Below are positions 53,785-63,315 of a stretch of 64,000 nt of DNA, in pieces. The first letter of the stretch is position 1; each line of letters begins with the position of its first letter. The position numbers were made by a program, and so were the translations under genes. Under the pieces are notes generated by a model. That model was not told the DNA's origin. It did no database searches and worked only from the letters and a program-made list of their open reading frames with translations. The stretch is from Actinomycetes bacterium (lineage in GTDB: Bacteria > Actinomycetota > Actinomycetes > Streptosporangiales > Streptosporangiaceae): positions 1 through 64,000 of the forward strand of contig JAJYTD010000016.1 of NCBI GenBank assembly GCA_021793235.1, in the 5' to 3' direction.

Positions 53785-55087
53785 GCACACGTGGAGAGCG
53801 CGCGGTACGGTCGCGGTCGCCGCGGTGGGCGCGCTGCTCGCCGCCACCGCTTGCAGTCCCGGGTCCGGACCGGGCGGGGGCGGCGGAGACGGCGACCTCA
53901 GCGGAGTCGAACTCAAGGTCGCCGCCAAGTGGACCGGGGTCGAACAGGAGAACTTCGAGGAGGTGCTCGCGGCCTTCGAACAGGAGACCGGAGCCAGCGT
54001 GGCCTACGAGTCCACGGGCGAGGACACCGGTGCCTACTTGGGGCCCAAGCTGGAAGCGAACGAGCCCCCGGACGTGGCGATCCTCCCGCAGCCCGGCCTG
54101 GTGCAGGAATACGCCGACCAGGACGCGCTCGTCCCGCTGGAAGGGGACGCGGCCGCGGCACTGGAGGAGAACTACACCGACTACTGGAAGGAACTCGGCT
54201 CCGTCGACGGCGAGGCCTACGGCATCCTGCTCAAGGCCGCGCACAAGTCGATCATCTGGTACCGGCCGGACGCCTTTGACGAGGCCGGAGTGGAGGAGCC
54301 CGAGACCTGGGACGACCTCACCGGGGAAACGGCGGCCACCCTCTCCGACGCCGGCATCACCCCGTTCTCGATGTGCGGCGCCTCCGGGTGGACCCTCACG
54401 GACTGGTTCGAGAACGTCTACCTCTCCGAGGCGGGCCCGGAGAAGTACGACCAGCTCGTCGCGCACGAGATCCCCTGGACCGACGACAGCGTGGTGCAGT
54501 CGCTGGAGGTGCTCGCCGAGGTCTGGGGCGAGGAGGACCTCATGGCCGGTGGTAACGACGGCGCCGTCCAGACCGACTTCCCGACCTGCGTCACCGACGT
54601 CTACGGCCAGGATGACGCCGCCATGGTCTTCGAGGCGGACTTCGTCGCGGCCAGCGCCGAAGAGGCCGGGGCCACCGTGGGCGAGGACGCCCTGGCGTTC
54701 CCGTTCCCGGCGGTCGGCGAGGCGCAGCCGGTCGTCGTCGGCGGCGACATCGCCGTGGGCATGACCGAGAACGAGGGGGTCCAGGAACTGCTCGCCTTCC
54801 TCGCCTCGCCGGAGGCCCAGACGACCTGGGCCGGGCTCGGCGGCTACCTGTCGGCGAACTCCGGCGTCTCGGCCGACGCCTATGCGGACGAGTTCACCCA
54901 GCAGCTCGCCCAGACCATCCTCGACGCCGGGGACGACGTCCGCTACGACCTCTCCGACCAGGTGCCCAGCCAGTTCGGGGCCACTGAGGGCAAGGGCATG
55001 TGGTCGATCCTGCAGGACTTCCTGCGCGACCCCGCCGACCCCGAGGCCACGGCAGAGGACCTGGAAGCGGCCGCGTCGGAATCCTAG
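53777..55087 (+). CDS. Sugar-binding lipoprotein of the ABC importer
   Basis: A 436-residue type-1 extracellular binding protein. The signal peptide (1-25, TVAVAAVGALLAATAC) ends in lipobox ATAC with lipidated Cys. A Gly-rich linker leads to the binding domain (LKVAAKWTGVEQENFEEVLA, EANEPPDVAILPQPGLVQEY, YGILLKAAHKSIIWYRPDAF, DDAAMVFEADFVAASAEEAG). Similar proteins bind alpha-glucosides in related AglEFG-type systems; the specificity is inferred from the permease type. ATG 53777 lies inside the ATPase gene end, with GAGGGAAC upstream. Confidence 0.92.
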   Translation: MPEHTWRARGTVAVAAVGALLAATACSPGSGPGGGGGDGDLSGVELKVAAKWTGVEQENFEEVLAAFEQETGASVAYESTGEDTGAYLGPKLEANEPPDVAILPQPGLVQEYADQDALVPLEGDAAAALEENYTDYWKELGSVDGEAYGILLKAAHKSIIWYRPDAFDEAGVEEPETWDDLTGETAATLSDAGITPFSMCGASGWTLTDWFENVYLSEAGPEKYDQLVAHEIPWTDDSVVQSLEVLAEVWGEEDLMAGGNDGAVQTDFPTCVTDVYGQDDAAMVFEADFVAASAEEAGATVGEDALAFPFPAVGEAQPVVVGGDIAVGMTENEGVQELLAFLASPEAQTTWAGLGGYLSANSGVSADAYADEFTQQLAQTILDAGDDVRYDLSDQVPSQFGATEGKGMWSILQDFLRDPADPEATAEDLEAAASES

Positions 55088-55183
55088 CGGGCCAGAGCCC
55101 TGGGGACCGGGCCCCCGAGCGCCCGGTCCCCAGACGATCGGACTTCTCGACGAACTTCCCGACGAAACGAAGAGTGGGTTGCG

Positions 55184-56563
55184 ATGGCGATCACTGGGGG
55201 GCCGGAGGGCGTGTCCGGCAGTGGTGGCGCGCCCCCGGACACCGGCACGGGCGAGGCCACCGCCGCCGCGAAGTCGGGCCGCCTCGGTCCGCCCTCGTGG
55301 CTGGCACTGGTGTTCCTGCTGCCCGCGCTGCTGTTCCTCGGCGCGTACATGCTGTACCCGATCCTGTTCTCCATCTACCGGAGCCTGTGGGACGCCGCGG
55401 GCACGCAGTTCATCGGGTTCTCCAACTACACCGAGATGTTCACCAACGCGTCGACGTTCGTGGCGCTGCGCAACAATGTCATCTGGGTCGTCGTCGCACC
55501 CATCGTGGTGACCATCGCCGGACTGATCTTCGCGGTGCTGACCGAACGCGTCCGCTGGTCCACCGCGTTCAAGATCATCGTGTTCATGCCGATGGCGATC
55601 TCCTTTCTCGCCTCCGGCGTGATCTTCCGGCTCGTCTACGAGCAGGACCCCGAAAGCGGCCTGGCCAACGCGGTGATCACCACGGTCCAGGACACGGTCT
55701 CCCCATCAGCGGCCTTCCCCGATGCGCGTCCGCGGCCGGAGGCGCCGCTGGCCGAGGCCGGCGGCGGCTACGAACTCGCCGATGAAGCGGCAACGGACGA
55801 GGCGGTCCTGGTTCCGCTGGTGGGTGTGCAATCCGATGAGCTGCCCGAGGAGGCCGAGCCGGCCGCCGCGGCCGAGCCCGGGGGCGGCGACACCCTCACC
55901 GGAACGGTCTGGGTGGACTTCACCCGGGGCGGCGGAGGCGAGGAAGGCGCCATCGACGCCTCGGAGTCGGGGCTGCCGGGCATGGAGGTGCAGGCGGTCA
56001 GCGGCGGCCAGGTCGTCGGCACCGCCCTCACCGGCCCCGACGGCACCTTCGAGCTCACCGGCCTGGAGGAGGGCACCTACACCGTCCGGTTGGCCGCCGA
56101 CAACTTCACCGAGCCCTACAACGGCCTCACGTGGCTGGGGCCGACCCTCATCACCCCCTCCATCATCGGCGCCTACCTGTGGGTGTGGGCCGGGTTCGCG
56201 ATGGTGCTCATCGCCGCGGGCCTGGCCGCGATCCCGCGTGAGGCGCTGGAGGCGGCCCGTGTCGACGGGGCCACCGAATGGCAGGTGTTCCGGAGGGTGA
56301 CGGTTCCGCTGCTGTCGCCGGTGCTGATGGTGGTTTTCGTAACCCTGATGATCTACGTGCTGAAGATCTTCGACCTGGTGTTCATCATCGCGCCGGGATC
56401 GGTCCAGCGGGACGCCAACGTACTCGCCCTGGAGATGTGGCGGGTGTCGTTCGGCGGCGGGAACGACCAGGGGCTGGGCAGCGCGCTCGCGGTGTTCCTG
56501 CTCGCGCTCGTCGTGCCCGCGATGGTCTTCCAGATCCGACGGTTCCGCCGGGAGAACGCATGA
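55184..56563 (+). CDS. Sugar ABC permease 1 with inserted beta-sandwich domain
   Basis: A 459-residue MalF-type permease. Residues 35-165 hold the first three or so membrane helices. An extracytoplasmic region of about 150 residues (165-310) then interrupts the protein. It contains an acidic linker and a CNA-B/SdrD-like repeat (LPGMEVQAVSGGQVVGTALT, GPDGTFELTGLEEGTYTVRL). The remaining helices carry the EAA loop that contacts the ATPase (REALEAARVDGATEWQVFRR). Normal permeases of the family are about 300 residues. The insertion is known to me in some actinobacterial alpha-glucoside permeases. It starts at ATG 55184; the stop overlaps the next ATG. Confidence 0.9.
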   Translation: MAITGGPEGVSGSGGAPPDTGTGEATAAAKSGRLGPPSWLALVFLLPALLFLGAYMLYPILFSIYRSLWDAAGTQFIGFSNYTEMFTNASTFVALRNNVIWVVVAPIVVTIAGLIFAVLTERVRWSTAFKIIVFMPMAISFLASGVIFRLVYEQDPESGLANAVITTVQDTVSPSAAFPDARPRPEAPLAEAGGGYELADEAATDEAVLVPLVGVQSDELPEEAEPAAAAEPGGGDTLTGTVWVDFTRGGGGEEGAIDASESGLPGMEVQAVSGGQVVGTALTGPDGTFELTGLEEGTYTVRLAADNFTEPYNGLTWLGPTLITPSIIGAYLWVWAGFAMVLIAAGLAAIPREALEAARVDGATEWQVFRRVTVPLLSPVLMVVFVTLMIYVLKIFDLVFIIAPGSVQRDANVLALEMWRVSFGGGNDQGLGSALAVFLLALVVPAMVFQIRRFRRENA

Positions 56564-57480
56564 GCACACGTGAAGATACGGCGGCGGTCGACCCCGCAGC
56601 AGCCCCCGACCCCGGGCAGGGAGCGCCGCAGAGCTCGCTGGCCTCCAGGATCGTGAGCCGCCTGGGATCCGGGCTGCTACAGGCCGTCCTCGTCCTCATC
56701 GCCGTGTTCTGGCTGATGCCCACACTCGGGCTGTTCATCTCCAGCCTGCGCTCCCCGCAGGACAACAGCGCTTCGGGGTGGTGGGCGGTGCTCACCGAAC
56801 CCTCCCAACTCACCCTCGAGAACTACGCGAGCCTACTGGACAACGAGGGGTTCGTCGCGTCGTTCTTCAATACGGTTCTGATCACCGTGCCCTCCACGGT
56901 ACTCATCGTGGTGATCGCGGCGCTGGCCGCCTATGCCTTCGCCTGGCTGGAATTTCCCGGCCGGGATTGGCTGTTCCTGGGCGTGGTCGGGCTGCTGGTG
57001 GTCCCGCTGCAGGTGGCGCTGGTCCCGATCGCGCAGATATACGGCGGGCTGGGCATCTACGGTTCGATCCTCGGCGTGGTGCTGTTCCACGTCGGTTACG
57101 GTCTACCGTTCGCGATCTTCCTGCTGCGCAACTTCTTCGCCGCCATCCCGCGCGACCTGCTGGAGGCGGCGCGGATGGACGGGGGCCGGGAGTTCACCAT
57201 CTTCCGCCGGGTGATCCTGCCGCTGGGCGGACCCGCGATCGCTTCCCTGGCGATCTTCCAATTCCTGTGGGTGTGGAACGACCTGCTGGTGGCGCTGGTG
57301 TTCGCCGATGCCCAGAACCAGCCCATGACCAAGGCGCTGCAGTCGGAGATGCGGCAGTTCGGTGCGAACATCGACGTCATCTCCTCCGGTGCGTTCCTGT
57401 CCATGGTGGTGCCGCTCCTGGTGTTCTTCGCCTTCCAGCGGTACTTCGTCCAGGGCGTGATGGCAGGTGCGGTCAAGTAG
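56560..57480 (+). CDS. Sugar ABC permease 2 (MalG type)
   Basis: A 306-residue inner-membrane permease with six helices after a 35-residue polar N-terminus. Conserved parts are LIAVFWLMPTLGLFISSLRS, AYAFAWLEFPGRDWLF, the EAA loop PRDLLEAARMDGGREFTIFR and FLWVWNDLLVALVFADA. ATG 56560 overlaps the preceding stop (ATGA), so translation is coupled. It ends the importer operon; a strong hairpin follows, then the convergent MsiK-like gene. Confidence 0.94.
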   Translation: MSTREDTAAVDPAAAPDPGQGAPQSSLASRIVSRLGSGLLQAVLVLIAVFWLMPTLGLFISSLRSPQDNSASGWWAVLTEPSQLTLENYASLLDNEGFVASFFNTVLITVPSTVLIVVIAALAAYAFAWLEFPGRDWLFLGVVGLLVVPLQVALVPIAQIYGGLGIYGSILGVVLFHVGYGLPFAIFLLRNFFAAIPRDLLEAARMDGGREFTIFRRVILPLGGPAIASLAIFQFLWVWNDLLVALVFADAQNQPMTKALQSEMRQFGANIDVISSGAFLSMVVPLLVFFAFQRYFVQGVMAGAVK

Positions 57481-57502
57481 CGCCGGCGGCGAACACCGGA
57501 AA

Positions 57503-57530
57503 GGTCCGGGCCGCCCGCGCGGCCCGGACC
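57503..57530. terminator. 12-bp stem terminator between convergent transport genes
   Basis: GGTCCGGGCCGC (57503-57514) is the exact complement of GCGGCCCGGACC (57519-57530), with a 4-nt loop. It probably ends transcription from both directions. Confidence 0.8.
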
Positions 57531-57554
57531 CCTCTGTGCGCGGCAGAGGCGTGC

Positions 57555-58790
57555 TCAGACGGTGGCGGCCGCCGGGGCGGCGACCCGGCGGCCGATGGCC
57601 AGACCGCTCTCCTTGTCAAAGTAGTGCAGCTGGGTGACATCGACGGACAGCGCGATCGTCCCGCCGGGGCGGACGCTGCTGCGCGGGTTCACCCGGGCGG
57701 TGAACAGCGACTTGTCGCCGGACAGCGGCAGGGCGGACTCGGGTGCTTCGCCGTCCCCGGAGGCGTCGGCGGCCAGGGCGGCGGCCTCCTCGTGGCGCAC
57801 CGGGGGAGCGTTGACGGTGAAGATCACGTTGATCTCGGTGCCCAGCTCCTCGGTGACGTCGGCGCTGACCTCCATCGTCGCGGCGCTGTGCGAGGAGAGT
57901 GCGGCGTCCTCGAAGTCGGAGGGCCGGATACCCAGGATGATCTGCTTGCCGAGGTAATCGCGCAGGCCTGGGCGGGCGTTGAGGACGTCTGCCGAGACCG
58001 GCAGGGAGTGGCCGGCGAACACGAGCACCGCGCCCTGGCCGTCCTGCCGCAGTTCGGCGTTGACGAAGTTCATGGCGGGGGAGCCGATGAACCCGGCGAC
58101 GAACAGGTTGACCGGGTTGTCGAACAGGTTCTTGGGGGTGTCGACCTGCTGCAGCCTGCCGTCGCGCAGCACCGCGACGCGGTCGCCCAGTGTCATCGCC
58201 TCGATCTGGTCGTGGGTGACGTAGACGGTGGTGACACCGAGGCGCTCGTGCAACTGGTTCAGTGAGGCGCGCATCTGCACGCGCAGCTTGGCGTCGAGGT
58301 TGGACAGCGGCTCGTCCATGAGGAAGGCCTGGGGCTCGCGGACGATGGCCCGTCCCATCGCGACGCGCTGGCGCTGACCGCCGGAGAGGGCGGCCGGCTT
58401 GCGCTTGAGGTAGGGCTCCAGGCCGAGCATGGCCGCTGCCTCGCTGACCCGCTTTTCGATCTCGGTCTTGGAGATCTTGCGCAGCTTCAGGCCGAACGCG
58501 AGGTTCTGTTCGACCGTCATGTGCGGGTAGAGAGCATAGTTCTGGAAGACCATGGCGATGTCGCGGTCCTTGGGCGGACGGTCGTTGACGACCTCATCGC
58601 CGATGCGCAGCTCGCCGCCGGTGATCTCCTCCAGTCCGGCGATCATCCGCAGCGCGGTCGACTTGCCGCATCCGGACGGTCCGACGAGCACCATGAACTC
58701 GCCGTCGTTGATTTCCAGGTTCAGGTCGTCGACGGCCTTGACCTCGCCCGAGTACACCTTGTCGACGCCGTTGAGGACGATTTTCGCCAT
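57555..58790 (-). CDS. Second MsiK/UgpC-type sugar ABC ATPase
   Basis: A 411-residue paralogue of the operon ATPase. Walker [10 protein letters not shown], signature [16 protein letters not shown], Walker [12 protein letters not shown] and VTHDQIEAM are complete, and the C-terminal OB region has [17 protein letters not shown]. Stand-alone ATPases of this kind (MsiK in Streptomyces) serve several sugar importers. ATG 58790 gives the family start [15 protein letters not shown]. Upstream lies nearly 800 nt without a gene. Whether it serves the adjacent importer or others elsewhere is open. Confidence 0.93.
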   Translation of the reverse strand: MAKIVLNGVDKVYSGEVKAVDDLNLEINDGEFMVLVGPSGCGKSTALRMIAGLEEITGGELRIGDEVVNDRPPKDRDIAMVFQNYALYPHMTVEQNLAFGLKLRKISKTEIEKRVSEAAAMLGLEPYLKRKPAALSGGQRQRVAMGRAIVREPQAFLMDEPLSNLDAKLRVQMRASLNQLHERLGVTTVYVTHDQIEAMTLGDRVAVLRDGRLQQVDTPKNLFDNPVNLFVAGFIGSPAMNFVNAELRQDGQGAVLVFAGHSLPVSADVLNARPGLRDYLGKQIILGIRPSDFEDAALSSHSAATMEVSADVTEELGTEINVIFTVNAPPVRHEEAAALAADASGDGEAPESALPLSGDKSLFTARVNPRSSVRPGGTIALSVDVTQLHYFDKESGLAIGRRVAAPAAATV

Positions 58791-59578
58791 GGGAAAGCAG
58801 CTTCCGTGTCCTGAGCCCGCTCCGGTGTGCGGAACGAGCATGCCTTATTTGATCGGTCCGTATCGAACTGATCTGTATATCGAACATCAATGATGCGATT
58901 CTGTCGAGAGATTGAGCGGTTTCGATCGTGTTTTGCTCATTATGTGAGACAGAAAGAGGGGGCGCGCTCGCGGCCGCAATGGAGGAGTGACGCGGGCTGG
59001 CATCGCGGAGAGTGGTGCGTTAGCCTGGCAGCGGTTATCCGATTCCGGCCGCTTCGCGTGCCCACTGAAGCCGATCGGGCCCGGCAGAACCGGTCCGACA
59101 CGTGCTTTCGCGGGTTGCGGCACGAGGTGGGGAGTCTGGGTAATCTACTGATCAGTCCAGCGCTGGACGGACCGGTTGAGCGGTCCGGCTCTCGCCTTAC
59201 CGGCCGCCGCGCCACGCACCAGGTGCGGTCGCGGGTTCGGTGCGGACCGGGTGCCGCGACCGGGCGGGGGGTTGGACCCGGAAAAGGCCCGGACATTCAG
59301 TAGACAACGGTCTCCGCGCTCGCCGCCGACGAGACGGATCCGGTCCGAAGGGTGCTTCCGGGCCTTTTCCGCGCCCCCCGACCTAGGCCATCGCGCAAAA
59401 CGGGGCGCTCCCAACCACCGGCCTTTGCTGCTCCGCCCGCTGCGCCGGGCTGTCGGTACACTCGCTCAAAGCCCGCGGGAGCACGAGGGACCGCTCGCCG
59501 TCGGCCGCGCTTCGCACCGAAGCGGGAGACCCCTCCGGTGTCGGCCGGGAACGAGACCACAGCGAAAGCGAGCCTTGA
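58791..59578. promoter_or_regulatory. 788-nt intergenic region between msiK-like gene and lnt
   Basis: No convincing gene is present. The first 180 nt are the most AT-rich of the window and serve as the msiK-like promoter region on the minus strand. Two TATCGAAC repeats (58861-58868 and 58878-58885) and a dyad CATCA-A-TGATG (58885-58895) suggest operator sites. The right part holds an inverted repeat (59279-59292 with 59358-59371). The lnt promoter should be here too. Confidence 0.45.
59279..59371 (+). repeat. 14-bp inverted repeat with 65-nt loop upstream of lnt
   Basis: CGGAAAAGGCCCGG (59279-59292) is the exact complement of CCGGGCCTTTTCCG (59358-59371). The arms are A/T-containing, unlike the surrounding sequence. 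The loop has no start codon in good context. It could form a long-range RNA stem in the lnt leader, or be a terminator for a small RNA. Confidence 0.6.
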
Positions 59579-61237
59579 GTGGTTGCGGAAGAAACCCAGC
59601 GCGAAGCGGCCTCCGCTGATCGGGGGACCGGCGGCACAGCCCGTACGGGCCGCGCCAGAACCGCGCACCGGCCGGCGGCGAACACCGCTTGGCGGGCCCT
59701 TGCCGCGGCAGGCTCCGGCCTGGCCCAGTTGCTCGCGCTTCCCCCCTACGGGCTGTGGTGGCTGGGGCCGCTGAGCGCGGCTCTGCTCGCCTACGCGGTG
59801 ATGGGCACGCGCATGCGCCGCGCCGCCTGGCTCGGGCTGGTCAGCGGAGCCGCGCTGATGGTCCCGCTGCTCCAGTGGCAGGTGGTCTTCGGCACCGATG
59901 TGTGGCTGGTGATCGCCGCGGCCGAAAGCGCCTACTTCGTCCCCATGGCCATGGGGATCTCCTGTGTGACACGGCTGCGCGGATGGCCGGTGTGGACGGC
60001 CGCGCTGTGGGTACTGCAGGAAGCGGTGCGGGCGCGTTTTCCGCTCGGCGGATTCCCCTGGGGCAAACTCGCCTTCGCCCAACCCGACACCCCGTTCTCC
60101 GGCTATGCGGCGTGGGGCTCCTCCGCACTGGTCACATTCATGGTGGCGCTGTCCGGGGCGCTTCTGCTGGCGGTGGTACTGCGGCTCGTCCGGGACCGGG
60201 GCGGCGCCGTTGCGCCCACTGCCGCCGCACTGGCAGCGACCGCCGCGGTCCTCGCCGCGGGAATGGTCCTTCCCGCCATCGGCGCACCCCGCCACGACCA
60301 CACCGCGACCGTCGGGCTTGTGCAGGGCAACGTCCCCGGCGCAGGGGAGATGAACATCCTCGGCGAGCGCATGCAGGTGCTCGACAACCACGTCGAAGGC
60401 GTCCACACGCTCGCCGAACAGGTCCGGTCCGGTGCAAAGGCCCGGCCGGACCTGGTGGTCCTGCCGGAGAACGCCAGCGATATCGACGCCTACACCGACG
60501 CCGAAGCCGCAGAGATGATCTCCGCGGCCGCGCGCGATATCGGGGTGCCCTTGCTGTTCGGTATCACCAAGTACAGCAAAGGCGGCGCCGAGCGGGAGAT
60601 CCGCAGTGTCGTGTGGGGCCCCGAGAACGGCCCCGGCGACCACTACACCAAGCGCTACATCGTCCCCTTCGGCGAGTACATTCCCTTCAGGGATTTCTTC
60701 ACCCGGTTCGTCGACCGGCTGGACCAGGTCGGCAGCGACGCCGTCCCCGGGACGCGACCGGGGGCGCTGGAGCTGGGCGACACCACCGTGGCCGCCGCCA
60801 TCTGCTTCGACGTCGCCTTCGACCGGCCGGTGCGCGACTCGGTCGCGGCGGGCGGCCAGATCCTCGTGGTCCCCACGAACAACGCCAACTACAACTTCAC
60901 CGGCCAGTCCGACCAGCAGCTCGCCATCACCCAACTGCGCGCCGTCGAGCACGGGAGGCCCGCGGTCATCGCCTCGACCAGCGGCGTCAGCGCCGTTGTC
61001 ACCGCCGACGGCACCGTCACCTACCGTTCCCCAGAGGCCGAACCCGCGGTGCACGTGGCAGAGCTTCCCGCGATGACGGGGCTGACACCGGCCACCCGGC
61101 TGGGAGCGGCACCCGAGGCGGCGCTGGGGGCGATCGCCGCAGGTACGCTCCTGGCCGGGGCCGCCGTCGGCCGCCGTAGCCGGGCACGGCCGACCGCACA
61201 GGAAGCCCCGAGCGCGCCGGACACCGACAAGCCCTGA
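59579..61237 (+). CDS. lnt: Apolipoprotein N-acyltransferase
   Basis: A 552-residue membrane enzyme adding the third acyl chain to bacterial lipoproteins. About seven hydrophobic segments (residues 45-235) precede a nitrilase-type periplasmic domain. The triad is Glu297 (VVLPENASDID), Lys358 (YTKRYIVPFGEYIP) and Cys409 (AAICFDVAF). A further membrane segment lies near 520. GTG 59579 starts a frame with a 35-residue polar N-terminus; no strong ribosome-binding site. The lipoproteins at 40.1 and 53.8 kb are possible substrates. Followed by fxsA at 118 nt. Confidence 0.93.
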   Translation: MVAEETQREAASADRGTGGTARTGRARTAHRPAANTAWRALAAAGSGLAQLLALPPYGLWWLGPLSAALLAYAVMGTRMRRAAWLGLVSGAALMVPLLQWQVVFGTDVWLVIAAAESAYFVPMAMGISCVTRLRGWPVWTAALWVLQEAVRARFPLGGFPWGKLAFAQPDTPFSGYAAWGSSALVTFMVALSGALLLAVVLRLVRDRGGAVAPTAAALAATAAVLAAGMVLPAIGAPRHDHTATVGLVQGNVPGAGEMNILGERMQVLDNHVEGVHTLAEQVRSGAKARPDLVVLPENASDIDAYTDAEAAEMISAAARDIGVPLLFGITKYSKGGAEREIRSVVWGPENGPGDHYTKRYIVPFGEYIPFRDFFTRFVDRLDQVGSDAVPGTRPGALELGDTTVAAAICFDVAFDRPVRDSVAAGGQILVVPTNNANYNFTGQSDQQLAITQLRAVEHGRPAVIASTSGVSAVVTADGTVTYRSPEAEPAVHVAELPAMTGLTPATRLGAAPEAALGAIAAGTLLAGAAVGRRSRARPTAQEAPSAPDTDKP

Positions 61238-61355
61238 GGGAACGCGTGAAGGCGGGCATGAGCCGCCTTTGCGGGGGAACGTTTCCGCGCCGGGAGACGT
61301 TCTTCCATTGGGGACACTCTCCCTTTGGAGACACTGCGACGTCGAGGATGGGCCC

Positions 61356-61856
61356 ATGCCGCTGCTGATCGTCATCGCCCTGATGGCGCTGCCCTTCTTG
61401 GAGATCTGGCTGATGATCCTGGTCGGTCAGCAGATCGGCGTCGCCTGGACCATTGCCGCGCTGTTCGCGCTGAGCGCGTCCGGCCTGCTGGTGCTGCGCG
61501 GTGCCGGAACGAAGGCCTTCCGCGACGCGGACGAGGCGATGCGCACCGGAGTCCCGCCGCAGGGCGGACTCCTGGACACGCTGATGCTGATGGTCGGCGG
61601 TATCCTGCTGCTCATTCCCGGTTTCGTCACCGCCGCGGTCGGCACCGTGCTCGCCCTGCCGTTCACCCGGCCCGCGCTGCGCTGGGTGTTCACCGCCTGG
61701 GCGGAGAGGCGCATCGCGAAGATGAGCGACACGGCCGGGGCCGATTTCGCCACGCTGGGCGGGCATGTCCGAAACCGCGGGGACAACCCCCGCGGCGGTG
61801 CCCGGGTCATCCAAGGCCGTATCGTTGAGGACGACGACCCGGGCTCGGCCGGCTGA
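61356..61856 (+). CDS. fxsA: FxsA-family membrane protein
   Basis: A 166-residue membrane protein. MPLLIVIALMALPFLEIWLM is the first helix and GVAWTIAALFALSASGLLVL the second; LLDTLMLMVGGILLLIPGFV is the hairpin typical of FxsA, with LPFTRPALRWVF after it. The C-terminal 60 residues are soluble. FxsA was named for suppressing F-plasmid exclusion of phage T7; its normal role is unknown. ATG 61356 follows GAGGATGGG. It probably shares a transcript with lnt and the phosphatase gene. Confidence 0.88.
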   Translation: MPLLIVIALMALPFLEIWLMILVGQQIGVAWTIAALFALSASGLLVLRGAGTKAFRDADEAMRTGVPPQGGLLDTLMLMVGGILLLIPGFVTAAVGTVLALPFTRPALRWVFTAWAERRIAKMSDTAGADFATLGGHVRNRGDNPRGGARVIQGRIVEDDDPGSAG

Positions 61857-61967
61857 CCGACCGGCTTCGGCCGCGGCGTGTACGGCTTGACCGGACACGG
61901 TGCCCCTCTGGCTCGCCGCCGGGGTGTCCCGGGCGCGTCCGCTCCCGGTGCACGGGACAATTGGACG

Positions 61968-62780
61968 GTGAGCAACGAATTCCGGTGGAACTACCTCATG
62001 GACATGGACGGCGTCCTCGTGCGCGAGGAGCACCTCGTCCCGGGCGCCGACGCTTTCGTCGCCGAGCTGCGTGAAAACGGCACCAGCTTCATGGTCCTGA
62101 CCAACAACTCCATCTACACTCCGCGAGACCTGCGCGCCCGCCTGCTGCGCACAGGGCTGGACATCCCCGAAGAGTCGATCTGGACCTCGGCTCTGGCCAC
62201 AGCCCGGTTCCTGGAGCAGCAGCGGCCCGGCGGCTCCGCCTTCGTGGTCGGAGAGTCGGGACTGACGACCGCACTGCACAACATCGGCTACGTGCTGACC
62301 GACCGAGACCCCGACTACGTCGTCCTGGGGGAGACCCGCACCTACAGCTTCGAAGCAATCACCCGTGCCATACGGCTGGTCGAGAATGGCGCGCGCTTCA
62401 TCGCCACCAACCCCGACGAGAAAGGGCCCAGCCGTGAAGGGTCACTGCCGGCCACCGGCGCGGTGGCGGCGCTGATCGAAAGGGCCACCGGGCGCGCCCC
62501 CTACTACATCGGCAAGCCCAACCCCCTGATGATGCGCTCGGCCCTGCGCGCCCTGGGCGCGCATTCGGAGAACACGATCATGATCGGGGACCGGATGGAC
62601 ACCGATGTGCGGTCAGGACTGGAAGCGGGGCTGCAGACGGTCCTCGTGCTCTCGGGGATCTCCGCCCGCGACACCGCCGACCTCTTCCCCTACCGGCCGA
62701 CCCGCGTGCTGGGGTCGGTGGCCGACCTTGTGGGAAGCACCGCGAACCCGTTCGAGGGCATGCAGGCGGACCTGCTCTGA
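61968..62780 (+). CDS. HAD-IIA (NagD-like) phosphatase
   Basis: A 270-residue phosphatase. [11 protein letters not shown] near residue 12 carries the nucleophile Asp and general acid; [13 protein letters not shown] is the second HAD motif; [16 protein letters not shown] supplies the Lys; [20 protein letters not shown] the two Asp of motif IV. The large cap (residues 75-175) is of the IIA type. Similar proteins dephosphorylate sugar or nucleotide monophosphates; the substrate is unknown. GTG 61968 is the start; a weak ribosome-binding site only. Confidence 0.9.
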   Translation: MSNEFRWNYLMDMDGVLVREEHLVPGADAFVAELRENGTSFMVLTNNSIYTPRDLRARLLRTGLDIPEESIWTSALATARFLEQQRPGGSAFVVGESGLTTALHNIGYVLTDRDPDYVVLGETRTYSFEAITRAIRLVENGARFIATNPDEKGPSREGSLPATGAVAALIERATGRAPYYIGKPNPLMMRSALRALGAHSENTIMIGDRMDTDVRSGLEAGLQTVLVLSGISARDTADLFPYRPTRVLGSVADLVGSTANPFEGMQADLL

Positions 62781-62830
62781 CTGCTCTGCCGCGAGGCACC
62801 GGGCTGCTGCCGTGGCGCGGGCAGGAGAAA

Positions 62831-62885
62831 GGGGCGGTGCCGAAGGCCGCCGCCCCTCGAACACACGCCCCGGACAGCCGGGGCG
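62831..62885. terminator. Paired hairpins between convergent genes
   Basis: GGGGCGG (62831-62837) pairs with CCGCCCC (62850-62856), and CGCCCCGG (62866-62873) pairs with CCGGGGCG (62878-62885) around ACAG. They lie between the HAD phosphatase and the convergent rbpA and may serve one gene each. Confidence 0.65.
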
Positions 62886-62889
62886 CCGG

Positions 62890-63273
62890 TCAGGCGCTCT
62901 GCCGCTGCTGGGCCAGCGCCTCCAGATGCTCCTGCTCCTCCCTGCGTCGCGACCGGAGCAGCTCCAGGCGCTCGGCGAGGACCTCCTCCAGATCCTCCAT
63001 GCTCCGGCGCTCCAACAGCATGTCCCAGTGCGTCCGTGCGGGTTTCGCCTTCTTCTCCTGCGGTTCCTCGCCGTTGACCATGAGGGCGTTGTCGCCGCAG
63101 AAGCGGCACTCCCAGTTGGCCGGGATTTCGGCCTCGGTTGCGAAGGTGACAGAGAAGCGATGACCCCGGGGGCAGTCATAAGTGACCTCTTGGCGCGGTG
63201 CCAGGTCGGTGTTGCGGTCGTTCTCGTAGCTGGTTGCCCCGAGTCGTGTGCCGCGAAGTGCTCGCTCGGCCAT
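62890..63273 (-). CDS. rbpA: RNA polymerase-binding protein RbpA
   Basis: A 127-residue transcription activator of actinobacteria that binds RNA polymerase and the principal sigma factor and helps open promoters. The N-terminal tail begins MAERALRGTRLGATSYENDR; a core domain follows with the Zn-ribbon-like cysteine sites YDCPRGH and WECRFCGD; a basic linker with EEPQEKKAKPARTHWDMLLE leads into the sigma-interaction domain RRSMEDLEEVLAERLELLRS. ATG 63273 has GGAGG upstream. A SigR-type promoter lies 43 nt upstream. Confidence 0.96.
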   Translation of the reverse strand: MAERALRGTRLGATSYENDRNTDLAPRQEVTYDCPRGHRFSVTFATEAEIPANWECRFCGDNALMVNGEEPQEKKAKPARTHWDMLLERRSMEDLEEVLAERLELLRSRRREEQEHLEALAQQRQSA

Positions 63274-63315
63274 CGTGTACGTGCCTCCAGGCGCTCTTGC
63301 GGTCTCCGTGGGTAT

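Noticed and set aside
58861-58885. CRISPR or longer repeat array
   Set aside because: Only two 8-nt copies; no repeated spacer unit here or elsewhere in the window.
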